Part shown: positions 29,045 to 38,784 of the stretch, piece by piece
Layout of the letters: each line of letters opens with the position of its first letter
Numbering within the stretch: position 1 is the first letter of the stretch
NCBI GenBank assembly: GCA_019565575.1
Contig: CP067379.1
Span: 3,038,001 to 3,102,000 of the forward strand
Reading direction: 5' to 3'
DNA length: 64,000 bases
DNA from: Flavobacterium covae
GTDB lineage: Bacteria > Bacteroidota > Bacteroidia > Flavobacteriales > Flavobacteriaceae
Notes under the pieces: model-generated
Told to the model about the DNA's origin: nothing
The model's database searches: none
Seen by the model: only the letters and a program-made list of their open reading frames with translations
Program-made: the position numbers and the translations under genes

Positions 29045-29893
29045 ATGAAGGCAAAATACATCAATCCCTTTACGGATTTTGGGTTTAAGAAGATATTTGG
29101 GGAAGAAGCCAGTAAAAACCTGCTTATCGACTTCCTCAATGCCTTGTTGCCAGAATATGACCAGATCAAAGAACTTTCTTTTAAAAACACCGAACAACTC
29201 GGGCAGAGCGACCTCGACAGAAAAGCCATCTACGACATCTATTGCGAAAACGAAAAAGGCGAAAAATTCATCGTAGAACTCCAAAAAGCCAAGCAAAACT
29301 ATTTCAAAGAAAGAACCATCTATTACTCCACATTTCCCATTAGAGAACAAGCCGAAAAAGGCGAATGGAACTATAACTTGAAAGCGGTTTATTGCGTAGG
29401 TGTTTTAGATTTCACCTTCGACGATTATGAAACAGAACCCGAAAGAAGCGAAGTAGTACATACCATCAAACTAAAAAACCAAAACGGAAAAGTATTTTAC
29501 GATAAACTGACCTATATCTACTTAGAAATGCCCAATTTTAACAAACAGGAAACCGACTTAAACTCCCGTTTAGACAAATGGTTATATTTCATCAAAAACT
29601 TGGAAGATTTTCAAAATATTCCCACAATTTTCAAAGACGAAGTATTTACCCAAGCCTTTGAAAAAGCAGAATTGGCAAATTTTGGGCAATTGGATTTAGA
29701 CAAATACGAGAGCAGCCTTAAAGTTTACCGAGATCTAAAAGGCGTTATCGACACTGCTTTCGACGAAGGAAAGATGGAAGGATTAATTGAAGGAAAGATT
29801 GAAACGGCTAAATCCTTAAAAAGATTAGGTGTTTCAGTAGAAATCATTACGCAGGCAACAGGCTTAACCAAAGAAGAAATAAACAAATTATAA
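29045..29893 (+). CDS. Rpn-family PD-(D/E)XK nuclease / putative transposase
   Basis: An intact 282-residue protein. The N-terminus NPFTDFGFKKIFGEEASK is the family signature; the nuclease residues are D in RKAIYDIYCENE and E in FIVELQKAKQ. The C-terminus has FDEGKMEGLIEGKIETAKSL and an HTH-like tail. Rpn proteins are recombination-promoting nucleases. Codon use is visibly more C-rich at third positions than the neighbours, which suggests transfer. It sits inside the repeat array between two direct repeats, and a hairpin terminator follows. Confidence 0.88.
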   Translation: MKAKYINPFTDFGFKKIFGEEASKNLLIDFLNALLPEYDQIKELSFKNTEQLGQSDLDRKAIYDIYCENEKGEKFIVELQKAKQNYFKERTIYYSTFPIREQAEKGEWNYNLKAVYCVGVLDFTFDDYETEPERSEVVHTIKLKNQNGKVFYDKLTYIYLEMPNFNKQETDLNSRLDKWLYFIKNLEDFQNIPTIFKDEVFTQAFEKAELANFGQLDLDKYESSLKVYRDLKGVIDTAFDEGKMEGLIEGKIETAKSLKRLGVSVEIITQATGLTKEEINKL

Positions 29894-30020
29894 TAAGGCA
29901 CTACCGCCAACAGCTAAGGTTTCGTTGGGCTCGAAGAGCTAACAATCAAACCCATGTTGGACGGAACCGTTGAGATTCCATCCACTATGGGAATATCGAA
30001 GTAAAAATTTAAGAATATAC

Positions 30021-30047
30021 AAGAGGCATAAACGCCTCTTTTTTTTG
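30021..30047 (+). terminator. Terminator after the Rpn gene
   Basis: AGAGGC and GCCTCT pair around ATAAAC and are followed by a T run of eight or more. Confidence 0.75.
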
Positions 30048-30070
30048 AAGTTATTTTATTTTGGTTTTTT

Positions 30071-30550
30071 ATACCATCTAACTTTGAAATTTCCTTATAA
30101 TACTTTTTTTAAACCTCGAGACTACCCAAAAAGTTCACAATCTTGTCATTTCGACCAAAGGGAGAAATGACACAATGTTGATTATCAAACTCCTCCTTGT
30201 GTAGGAGTGGCAAACTGCATGTTGATTTATACTATTTAAACTTTGAAATTTCCTCATCATACTATTTTTTTAACCCTTAGACTGCCCAAAAAGTTCGCAA
30301 TCTTGTCATTTCGACCAAAGGGAGAAATCACATAATATTGATTATAAGACTCCTCCTTCGTAGGAGTGACAAACCGCATATTGATTTATACCATCTAACT
30401 TTGAAATTTCCTCATAATACTATTCTTTTAATCTTGAAACTGCCCAAAAAGTTCGCAATCTTGCCATTTCGACCAAAGGGAGAAATCACATAATATTGAT
30501 TACGAGGCTCCTCCTTACGTTATCGGAGTGACAAACTGCATGTTGATTTA
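30071..30550. repeat. Three further units of the palindromic repeat
   Basis: Anchors at 30145, 30305 and 30463, same orientation and spacing as the main array. One ends CACGT-like with an insertion (TTACGTTATCGGAGTGACA). Confidence 0.85.
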
Positions 30551-30552
30551 GT

Positions 30553-30622
30553 CACTATCCTACAAAAGCAATAAAAATTAGTATTGGTTCCCGATGTGCT
30601 TCGCGCTCGAACTAACGATTTT
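30553..30622. repeat. Right direct repeat flanking the Rpn block
   Basis: Matches 28882-28951 with about ten differences. The 1.67-kb segment between the two copies contains Rpn and three repeat units. Confidence 0.7.
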
Positions 30623-30727
30623 TGTTGTTAGTATGGTAAACTGTCTATATGAAAATTTTTTTATTCTTTTTCATTTTCATCACAAAGTCTAATATATAAT
30701 CTGAGTTAAAAGATTTTAAATTGATTA

Positions 30728-31501
30728 TTACAATTTTCTTAAAAAATCAATTGCTTTTTTATTGAAGGCGTGGGCTTGTTCTACATTTACAACATGTCCA
30801 CATTTTTCAATAATGGTTAGTTTTGCTGATTTATAATGTGCTTCTACTACCTTTTTTACAGCTGGAAGGAACATATAGTCTTCTTCTCCCATTATATATA
30901 AAGTTGGAATATTTAATTCTACTTGTCTAAACCAACTTAATACGGGATTTATTTCGGTTGTTAGTTTAAACCATTTTATAAATTCTTTTTGATATATTTT
31001 TTTGGCTTCATTGATAAACATTAAACGAGATTGTTTATGGTTCTCCTTTGGCATAATAATAAAGGCAAATAATTTATAGAGAACTAAATAAGGGAGTATG
31101 TATTTAAAAACATTTCCTATTCTCATCAATATTTGTGAACGGAAATTCATTTTTAAGATTGCTCCTCCCATTATCATACTTTTAACTCTTTCTGGTTGTA
31201 TTTCGGCTAATTGTCTAATTACTATAGTTCCTAGGGAAATTCCAATAAAATGAGATGATTGTATTTTTAGATAGTCTATAACTTCTAGTACGTCATGAGC
31301 TATAGATGTAAAGGTATATTTTTTTGAGAGGCTTGTTTTTTTAGAATTTCCATGTCCTCTTAAATCCAACAGTAAGACATTGAAGTGTTTTTGAAATTCT
31401 CTAATTTGTTTAAACCATATAGAAGAACTCCCTCCTGCTCCATGTATAAAGGTTACCCATTGATTTGTGGAAGTATTTTCATAAATGGTATAATGAATCA
31501 T
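30728..31501 (-). CDS. Alpha/beta hydrolase
   Basis: An intact 257-residue protein. It has the oxyanion-hole region FIHGAGGSSSIWF, the LDLRGHGNS loop, nucleophile Ser in FIGISLGTIVI, Asp in MGEEDYMFLP, and His in EKCGHVVNVEQA, a complete catalytic triad. No signal peptide is seen. The substrate cannot be told. It is followed upstream (on the same strand) by the BtuF-like gene. Confidence 0.9.
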   Translation of the reverse strand: MIHYTIYENTSTNQWVTFIHGAGGSSSIWFKQIREFQKHFNVLLLDLRGHGNSKKTSLSKKYTFTSIAHDVLEVIDYLKIQSSHFIGISLGTIVIRQLAEIQPERVKSMIMGGAILKMNFRSQILMRIGNVFKYILPYLVLYKLFAFIIMPKENHKQSRLMFINEAKKIYQKEFIKWFKLTTEINPVLSWFRQVELNIPTLYIMGEEDYMFLPAVKKVVEAHYKSAKLTIIEKCGHVVNVEQAHAFNKKAIDFLRKL

Positions 31502-31523
31502 ATTTTTTGAGATGTTTATTATG

Positions 31524-32358
31524 TTATCGATGTGTGTGGTGAAGATGTAGTTCTCCTATTCTTAAACGTAATTTTTTAAAGTAATCAAAGGCTTTTACTA
31601 GTCGTGAACCGTACCAAGAAAACATTTCTCCATCAACAAAAACGGTTTTGGCATGATGAGAATATCGTCCTAATTCAAATGCGTGTTCATCTTTGAATGG
31701 ATATGGTTCTGATGATAAGAAAATAAGATCGGGATCGCCTTGAATACGCATTTTTTGTACAATAACTTCCAGGATATCTTTCAGGATACTTATCATTAGT
31801 TGCATAAATGTTTTCTAATTTATTGATCTCTAGTAAGTGATTTATGAAAGTATTTCTTCCTGCTGCCATATAGGGTTTTCCCCAAATGAAATACGCTACG
31901 GTTTGTTTTTCATAATTTTCTATAAAATGTAGAAAATCATTTTTTAGAAAATTAATTTTATCAATCCATTTTTGTGATTCGGTACGAACGTTGAATAGTT
32001 TGCCAAAATCTTCAATCATCTTGTTATTATCTTCTAGTGTATAAATATCAGTTACCCAAACTGGGCAGATTGAACTTAGTTCTTGAACTATTTCTTGTGT
32101 GTTTTCTTCTTTATTACAAATTATAATATCAGGTTTTAATTCTTTTATTTTATCAAATTTTATATTTTTTGTACCTCCTACTATGGTTTTAGTTGATTTA
32201 AAATGGAAAGGGTGTACACAAAATTTTGTAATACCTACAATTTTATTTTCTAATCCTAAATCATATAATAGTTCTGTTTGTGAAGGTACTAATGAAACTA
32301 TTCTTTTTGGTGTTGTTTCTAAATTATGTTGATTTCCTATTTGATCCGTATAAATCAT
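31524..32358 (-). CDS. BtuF-like helical-backbone metal receptor (one frameshift)
   Basis: About 278 residues. TPKRIVSLVPSQTELLYDLG and VGITKFCVHP mark the periplasmic-binding-protein fold used for cobalamin or Fe-chelates; later come YFIWGKPYMAAGRNTFI and DLIFLSSEPYPFKD. The break is near 31,770: the coding strand reads CCTGGAAG, and CCTGAAG restores KYPERYPEVIVQKM. There is no lipoprotein signal, so it resembles the cytoplasmic or unexported members of this family. It lies next to pyrF. Confidence 0.8.
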
Positions 32359-32398
32359 TTGTTTAAGTTTGATAATTCAACTCTTTTATAGTTTCTTT

Positions 32399-33228
32399 TT
32401 ATAGAATTGCTCTTTCTTTTAAAATTTGTTTCATTTCTTTTTGTATTTTCAGGGCTTCTTCTCTTGATTTTATACCAAAATCTTGATTTTTAGAGGCATA
32501 AATTATTCCTCTGGAGGAATTAATTAATAAACCTACATTTTTATTCATTCCGTATTTACATACTTCTTGTAGGTTTCCTCCTTGTGCTCCTATTCCTGGA
32601 ACTAGCAGGAAGCTTTCGGGAATTATTTTTCTAATTTCTTGAAAATATTCTGCCTTAGTTGCTCCTACTACATACATTAAATTTTGGGTATTTTTCCAAG
32701 TTTTAGAAGTTTCTATTACTTGTTGGTATAATTCTTTTCCATTAGTAGTTAGTGTTTGAAAATCAAAGGCTCCTTCATTAGATGTTAGGGCTAACATGAT
32801 TGTATGTTTATTTTCAAATGATAGGAAGGGTTCTACTGAATCTTTTCCCATGTAGGGTGCTACGGTAATTGAATCAAATTCTAAATCTTGAAAAAAAGCT
32901 TTTGCATACATAGTAGAAGTATTGCCTATGTCTCCTCTTTTTGCATCTGCAATGGTAAAAATTTGAGGATAATTTTCGTTGATGTACTGGATGGTTTTTT
33001 TTAGTGAAATCCATCCTTTAACTCCATAGGCTTCAAAGAAAGCTATATTGGGTTTATAAGCTACGCACAAATCGTGTGTAGCATCTATAATGGTTTTATT
33101 AAATTCAAAAATAGGGTCTTCTTTTGTTAATAGGTGTTGTGGAATTTTTTCTAAATCTACATCTAAACCTATACAAAGGAATGATTTTTTTGTTGGATTT
33201 GTTGGATCAATTGTTGTGTTGTCATCAT
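32399..33228 (-). CDS. pyrF: Orotidine-5'-phosphate decarboxylase (one frameshift)
   Basis: About 276 residues, of the longer PyrF subfamily. It starts [14 protein letters not shown]; a run of seven A near 33,183 should be eight to restore [16 protein letters not shown]. The active-site motif is [15 protein letters not shown]. Later motifs are [10 protein letters not shown] and [13 protein letters not shown]. It makes UMP in the last step of de novo pyrimidine synthesis. Confidence 0.93.
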
Positions 33229-33249
33229 CTTATTTTGTGGTGCAAAAAT

Positions 33250-33281
33250 AAAAAAAGGATATTCAAATTGAACATCCTTTT
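33250..33281 (-). terminator. Terminator downstream of the decayed outer-membrane gene
   Basis: On the minus strand AAAAGGATGTTCAATTTGAA is followed by TATCCTTTT and a T run; 16 bases after the stop at 33298. Confidence 0.65.
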
Positions 33282-33297
33282 AAGAAATATATTAGTT

Positions 33298-33840
33298 TTA
33301 GAATTGATAGGAAATTCCTCTGTTTAAAATTCTTTTATAACCTAATCCTGATTCTACGCTGATTCCTAATTTTTTCCCATACCTAAATACTATGTCTTTG
33401 ATTTAAAAACTAAATTGGCTTGAATTATCAAAGGATATTCCTTCTGATAATAATTGATTTGTTCTATTTCGTATAAGAGTATATCCTATTGCTAGTCCTG
33501 AACATAGTCTAAATTTATGGTTTAAAAAATAGTTATAATTAGATTTTAGGGCTAGGGTAATGTTTTCTTCTTTTTGCTTATTAATTACTTTATTATTAGA
33601 TAATACATCTGATTCAAAAACTTCATAAGCTAGATGTAATCATAAATTTAATCTATTAATTATTGCATAGTTATACTCTAGAGTAAATGTACCTTTACTG
33701 ACTTCATTGTCAATTGGTATGGTTCCTAAACTTGCTGGTCTGGTAGCTGTTCGTAACAGTATTTATAATATTATTTATGGAAACTATTCGGCAGCTAATT
33801 TTTAATTCATTCGTTTCTTTTTCTTGAGCAGTAAGAGAAA
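33298..33840 (-). pseudogene. Decayed outer-membrane beta-barrel protein
   Basis: Pieces of one barrel protein can be read in several frames: FSLTAQEKETNELK (end of a signal peptide at the 5' edge), ENITLALKSNYNYFLNHKF, GLAIGYTLIRNRTNQLL, and the C-terminus GISVESGLGYKRIL then ISYQF with the terminal Phe typical of outer-membrane proteins. There are several in-frame stops in addition to frameshifts, so this is more damaged than its neighbours. The first half of the signal peptide is missing exactly where a repeat copy begins. Confidence 0.6.
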
Positions 33841-33841
33841 A

Positions 33842-33935
33842 AAGAGGCTGTCCTAAAAGTAATAAATCAACATTATGTGATTTGTTCCTTTAGTCGAGAT
33901 GACAAGATTGCGAACTTTTTGGACAGTCTCTTTTT
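33842..33935 (-). repeat. Inverted single copy of the palindromic repeat
   Basis: On the minus strand it reads GAGACTGTCCAAAAAGTTCG, CAATCTTGTCATCTCGAC, AAATCACATAATGTTGAT, as in the 27-kb array. Its ends AAAGAGGCTGTCC and GGACAGTCTCTTT pair, giving a large hairpin with T runs on both sides that could terminate transcription. Confidence 0.75.
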
Positions 33936-33953
33936 AAAAATTTATTTTTTTCA

Positions 33954-33988
33954 TATTGAACGTTATTGTGTTTCAATAACGTTCAATA
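33954..33988. repeat. 15-bp perfect inverted repeat
   Basis: TATTGAACGTTATTG and CAATAACGTTCAATA flank TGTTT. It lies 18 bases after the OmpA-protein stop. No good T run follows on either strand, so it is a weak terminator or a stabilising or binding structure. Confidence 0.7.
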
Positions 33989-34005
33989 TACTAAAGAAGG
34001 ATGAA

Positions 34006-36033
34006 TTATTCAATGATTAATTTCACTTCTACTCTTCTATTTAATGCTTTTCCTGCTTTTGTTTTATTAGAGGCAATGGGTTTTGATTCTCCGTAACCTA
34101 TAGCTTTTAGTCGAGATTTATCAATTCCTTTATCTACTAGGTAATTCATAATAGCAGACGCACGAGATTCTGAAAGTGTTTTATTAACTTCTGCTTTACC
34201 AACACTGTCAGTATGTCCTTCTAATGAAAATTTAGCTGTAGGATATTCATTTAATAAGGCTGTCATGGCTTCTAATACTGAATAGGTAGAGGCTTGGAAA
34301 GTGTTTTTTCCTGCATCAAATAAAATTGTTTTTGCATAATCGTTTAGTTTTTTAACAACTGCTTGTGTAACTTCTGGACATCCATTATTTTTAATTGTTC
34401 CAGGAACGTTTACACATTTATCATCTTTATCTAAAACCATGTCTCCATCAGTATCAGGCCAAGGGCAACCGTTGTTTTCAACAGGTCCTACTACTGTTAT
34501 ACATTTATCTTCAGGGTCTATAACACCATCATTATCTGTGTCTTTATAAGGGCATCCTTTATTTTCTTTGGGTCCTTTTTCGTTAATACATTGGTCTAGA
34601 TTATCTAGGACTCCATCATTATCTGTATCAGGTATTATTTTTTCTTGAGCTACGGGAGTAGGTTCTGGTATTTTAATTTCTTTTGGTTCTTTTTTACGTT
34701 TTTCTCCTTTGTAGATTGGCACTTTTAATCCAAAATATACATCTGCTCCTTTTGATTCTGAAGAAATTAAATTGCTTAAAACAGATCCTGATCCTATAAA
34801 TAAAGGACCTAAGCGTAAACTAGTTCCTACATTTAGTCCTCTATATTCTAAATAATTAATAGGTATTGCAAAACTAAACCATTTGCTTTCGTAACGTGGA
34901 GTTACAATATAGGTGTTTGCAATTGATGTTGTATTTAGTGCTTTTTTATCATTTAGATTAAAATCTCCATTAATATTTAAATAAAATTTTCTAAAAAAAT
35001 TCCAATCTATATTAGTATGCAAGGCTGTTGGCAGCGTTACTTTTTGTGAAGAATAGATTTCTGGTCTTGTATCAAATAGGGCTAATATCTTTTCTAAATT
35101 ACCTGCTGATTCTACTAATACTTGATTTACGGTGATGCTATTAAATTCGTAATGGTTTTCAGTATTTGTTTTATAATTAATAGTACCTATATCTGTTACA
35201 GATACTCCAAATTTCCATTTATAATTAGGTCCATATTTTTTTTGAACATTTTGGTTTTTTATTTCAAAAATTAATCCTAGATCACCTCCAAAACCATTTG
35301 AGTTTGGGTTGTATTTTAGTTCTTTATCTAGGTTATTAAAATCTTTTGTACCTCCATAAACAAAATCTCCTGTAGCTGTAATTTTTTGATTATTAGGAAA
35401 ATTGTTTGCGTTGAAAAATAGGTTTATGTTTTTTCCATAAGCGTAGGAGTTAGCAAATCCTTGTAAGTATTTTAGTGATATACCTCCTTTTAATGAATAT
35501 TGCTCATTATTTAATATAATAGCTCCATAAGATAGCCCTAATTCTGCCCAGCTATTTGCTACCATATTAAAGTCTCCTTCATCTATGTTGTAGTCTTTAA
35601 TGTCTTTAAAGTCTTTTCTAAATTTATCAAATAGAGTACCATTTAGTTCGTGTATGTTTGCATTTCCTCTAGCTCTGGAGAAGAATCCAATAGAATGTTT
35701 TGGTGTTATATTAAACATAAATGAAGGACCTAGTATGTCTGCATTTACGATTATATTATTATTTGATGAAGCAAATTTTTTAGATTGTAAATCTATGTCA
35801 AAATCTTTTTTTAAAAGATCTGTAATTTTTACACCAAAATAATCATTGCCTAGCAAGGCACTCCCTGAAACTAGATTTAAATCCAAACGATAAGGAGATG
35901 CTACTATAGTAGCAGGGTTATAAATCATCCCATGCACACCGCTGTAATTATCGGGTACAAATCCTATATAGGATTGTGCTTCTATTTGTTCTGTACAAAG
36001 AAATAGGGAAAATAATGCTAAAATTTTTTTCAT
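34006..36033 (-). CDS. DUF5723/OmpA-family outer-membrane protein with TSP3 repeats
   Basis: An intact 675-residue protein. It has the signal peptide MKKILALFSLFLCTEQIEAQ, a beta-barrel-like N-terminal region of about 440 residues, and a Pro/Lys hinge. Calcium-binding thrombospondin type 3 repeats (DTDNDGVLDNLDQC, DTDNDGVIDPEDKC, DTDGDMVLDKDDKC) come next. The C-terminal OmpA peptidoglycan-binding domain contains FSLEGHTDSVG and LSESRASAIMNYLVDKG. It anchors the outer membrane to the wall. Confidence 0.92.
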   Translation of the reverse strand: MKKILALFSLFLCTEQIEAQSYIGFVPDNYSGVHGMIYNPATIVASPYRLDLNLVSGSALLGNDYFGVKITDLLKKDFDIDLQSKKFASSNNNIIVNADILGPSFMFNITPKHSIGFFSRARGNANIHELNGTLFDKFRKDFKDIKDYNIDEGDFNMVANSWAELGLSYGAIILNNEQYSLKGGISLKYLQGFANSYAYGKNINLFFNANNFPNNQKITATGDFVYGGTKDFNNLDKELKYNPNSNGFGGDLGLIFEIKNQNVQKKYGPNYKWKFGVSVTDIGTINYKTNTENHYEFNSITVNQVLVESAGNLEKILALFDTRPEIYSSQKVTLPTALHTNIDWNFFRKFYLNINGDFNLNDKKALNTTSIANTYIVTPRYESKWFSFAIPINYLEYRGLNVGTSLRLGPLFIGSGSVLSNLISSESKGADVYFGLKVPIYKGEKRKKEPKEIKIPEPTPVAQEKIIPDTDNDGVLDNLDQCINEKGPKENKGCPYKDTDNDGVIDPEDKCITVVGPVENNGCPWPDTDGDMVLDKDDKCVNVPGTIKNNGCPEVTQAVVKKLNDYAKTILFDAGKNTFQASTYSVLEAMTALLNEYPTAKFSLEGHTDSVGKAEVNKTLSESRASAIMNYLVDKGIDKSRLKAIGYGESKPIASNKTKAGKALNRRVEVKLIIE

Positions 36034-36181
36034 TTAAATTTATTTGATGGTTAAAAAGTTTTTTTTCGTGGGGTCTGAAAAGTTAAAGATCAGTATCTAT
36101 TATAGGATAAACACATTATTAGTATTATATAATTTACTTTTACTATTCACTTCGTTGGAGTTTCTATTCGGTCAAAATGAA

Positions 36182-36207
36182 AAGACTGTTCCTTTCGGGA
36201 CAGTCTT
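36182..36207 (-). terminator. Terminator of prfA
   Basis: AAGACTGTCCC and GGAACAGTCTT (coding strand) pair around a GAAA-like loop and are followed by a short T run, overlapping the end of prfA. Confidence 0.65.
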
Positions 36208-36208
36208 A

Positions 36209-37282
36209 TTAATATACTTCTGATTCTTTTAGTTTTTCTGTATTAGCTACTAATTGTAATTCGTCTATGAATTTTTGAATTTTCCCACTCATCACCCCAT
36301 CCATATCAAAGATATCCATTCCTATTCGGTGATCTGTTACACGTCCTTGTGGAAAGTTATAAGTTCTAATTTTTGCAGAACGGTCACCTGAACTAACTTG
36401 CGAATTACGTTTTTTAGCGTCTTCTTCTTGTTTTTTAGCTAGTTCCATTTCATATAAGCGGGAACGTAGTACTGATAAGGCTTTATCTTTATTTTTATGT
36501 TGGGATTTTTCGTCTTGACATTGTGCCACTAATCCTGTTGGAATATGTGTCATCCGAACAGCTGATTTAGTTGTATTTACGGACTGTCCGCCTGGTCCTG
36601 AAGAACAGAATAAGTCTATACGTACATCATTCATATCTATATGTACATCAAATTCTTCTGCTTCTGGTAATACCATAACAGTAGCTGCTGAGGTATGTAC
36701 TCGTCCTTGCGTTTCTGTTTGTGGTACACGTTGTACTCGATGTACACCTGCTTCATATTTTAGAGTTCCATAAACGTCTTCCCCTGTTACTTCAAAAATA
36801 ATTTCTTTAAATCCACCTGCTGTTCCTTCGTTTAGATCTACAACAGAGGTTCTCCATCCTTTTGTTTCACAGTATCTGGTGTACATTTTGTATAAATCTC
36901 CTGCAAATAAAGAAGCTTCATCTCCACCTGTACCTGCTCTAATTTCTACCATTACATTTTTAGCATCTTCTGGATCTTTAGGAATAAGCATAAACTTGAT
37001 CTCTTCTTCTAATTGTGGTAGTCTTTCTTGTGCTTCTTCTAATTGCATTTTGGCCATTTCTACCATTTCTGCATCAGAACCATCTGCTATTATTTCTTTA
37101 GCTTCATTAATATTTCCAACAAGATTTACGTATTCTTCTCGTTTTTCAACCAATGCTTTTAAATCTTTGTATTCTTTATTTAATTGTACATAACGTTTCT
37201 GATCAGCTATAACATCTGGCTGAATAATTAAGTCTGATACTTCATCAAAACGTTGTTTTACATATTGAAGTCTGTCTAACAT
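36209..37282 (-). CDS. prfA: Peptide chain release factor 1
   Basis: An intact 357-residue protein of normal RF1 length. It has an N-terminal coiled-coil domain, [18 protein letters not shown], the peptidyl-hydrolysis motif [17 protein letters not shown], the stop-codon-reading stretch in domain 2 ([19 protein letters not shown]), and the C-terminal [14 protein letters not shown]. It releases the peptide at UAA and UAG. Confidence 0.97.
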   Translation of the reverse strand: MLDRLQYVKQRFDEVSDLIIQPDVIADQKRYVQLNKEYKDLKALVEKREEYVNLVGNINEAKEIIADGSDAEMVEMAKMQLEEAQERLPQLEEEIKFMLIPKDPEDAKNVMVEIRAGTGGDEASLFAGDLYKMYTRYCETKGWRTSVVDLNEGTAGGFKEIIFEVTGEDVYGTLKYEAGVHRVQRVPQTETQGRVHTSAATVMVLPEAEEFDVHIDMNDVRIDLFCSSGPGGQSVNTTKSAVRMTHIPTGLVAQCQDEKSQHKNKDKALSVLRSRLYEMELAKKQEEDAKKRNSQVSSGDRSAKIRTYNFPQGRVTDHRIGMDIFDMDGVMSGKIQKFIDELQLVANTEKLKESEVY

Positions 37283-37449
37283 ATTGTAATTCTTCTATTT
37301 TGGAATACAAAATTACGATTTTTGTTTCAAGAACCAAGAATTAGAGATTTAAGTTTTTTTATCTGATCTAAATATCTTCTTTTGTGTCTTTGTTTTAGTG
37401 TAAAAACAGAGTGTTATTTGTTATATTATTCTTACTTTTCTTATATTTT

Positions 37450-38751
37450 TTATTGGATATTGTATTTTTTTTTATACTTGTCGTTTAATTGAGTTTGATG
37501 CGATTCTAAAGAAATTTTTCTTCCTTGAATGTAAGCTTGTGATAAATTATTTGTTCGCATATCCAGAGCATCTCCTTCTGAGATGAATAATGTTGCTTCT
37601 TTACCTACTTCTAAGGAACCACAAGTTGAATCTATTCCTAAAATTTTGGCTGTATTTAGTGTAATGGTTTGTAGGGCTTGTTCTTTTGTCAATCCGTATG
37701 CTACTGTTGTACCTGCTAAAAATGGAAGGTTTCTTGTATTCATTCGCTCCATATCACCACTATTTTCTAATCCTACTAAAACTCCTTTATCCATTAAAAT
37801 CTTTGCTAGTTTAAAAGGCTGATCTATATCATCGTGATCTAAATTGGGCAAACTGTGTACTCTTCCTACTAAAACTCCAATATTATTTTGAACTAAAAGG
37901 GGGGCTACTTTATCTGCTTGATAGCCTCCAATGATTACCATTTTTTGTATATTATTTTCTTTTATTATTCGAATAGCGTCGATGATTTGTTTTTCTTCAT
38001 AGGCGTTTACATATAGTGTTTGGGTTCCATTAAAAATTCCTCTCATAGATTCAAAAACAATATTTTTTTCTATTGATTCGTTATTCAAATATGCTTTGGC
38101 TTGTTTTAAGAAATCTGAAAATTCGGTTACTTCTTTTAGATACTCTTTATTTACTTCTATAGTACCTGGTTCAGCCCACCAACCTGTTTTTTTGAATGTA
38201 ATTGGAAAATAACAATGAATTCCGTCATTTTCCTTGATTATTGCATCTTCCCAAGTCCAAGCATCCATTTGTACAATAGAAGAGGTTCCTGCTATATAGC
38301 CTCCTCTAGGTGTAATTTGAGCCGTGAGAACTCCATTTATACGAGCTGTTTCTATTATTTTAGATTCTGTATTATAGGCTATTAAACTTCTTACATTAGG
38401 AGTAAAACTTCCTATTTCTCTTTCGTCATTGGTTGCTTTTACTGCGTCTATTTCTACTAGTCCTATGGTGGAATTAGGTGCTATAAAACCAGGATATATG
38501 TGTTTACCTTCTGCCTTTATTACCTCATCATAAGAGTTTAAATCAATACGTGTCAGACGTGCATCTGCTATTAAATTTAGCTTCCCGTCTTTAAATCCTA
38601 TCGCGCTATTTTCTATTAGCTGACCATTTCCTAAATGGGCTATAGCATTTATAATAAGTATTGATTTAGTTTGTTTAGGAGCTGGTATTTGTTGAGCATA
38701 CATTCCTGTTATAAATAATACGGAATATAGAAGTTTTATATATGTTTTCAT
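37450..38751 (-). CDS. Secreted amidohydrolase-like protein lacking the HxH motif
   Basis: An intact 433-residue protein with signal peptide MKTYIKLLYSVLFITGMYAQ. It shares the imidazolonepropionase-like barrel, and the last part (LTLNTAKILGID, GSLEVGKEATLFI) is typical. Where active members have HxH after the first strand, it has YPGFIAPNSTIGLVEI, and no later His pair is obvious, so it probably does not bind the usual metal pair. It lies 33 bases after a 1000-residue paralogue, forming an operon; the two may form a complex. Confidence 0.8.
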   Translation of the reverse strand: MKTYIKLLYSVLFITGMYAQQIPAPKQTKSILIINAIAHLGNGQLIENSAIGFKDGKLNLIADARLTRIDLNSYDEVIKAEGKHIYPGFIAPNSTIGLVEIDAVKATNDEREIGSFTPNVRSLIAYNTESKIIETARINGVLTAQITPRGGYIAGTSSIVQMDAWTWEDAIIKENDGIHCYFPITFKKTGWWAEPGTIEVNKEYLKEVTEFSDFLKQAKAYLNNESIEKNIVFESMRGIFNGTQTLYVNAYEEKQIIDAIRIIKENNIQKMVIIGGYQADKVAPLLVQNNIGVLVGRVHSLPNLDHDDIDQPFKLAKILMDKGVLVGLENSGDMERMNTRNLPFLAGTTVAYGLTKEQALQTITLNTAKILGIDSTCGSLEVGKEATLFISEGDALDMRTNNLSQAYIQGRKISLESHQTQLNDKYKKKYNIQ

Positions 38752-38784
38752 TTATTTAAATCTTTATTGGTTATCATGAGTCTT

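Noticed and set aside
28907..29350. Minus-strand ORFs opposite the Rpn gene
   Set aside because: They are antisense shadows of the well-conserved plus-strand gene.
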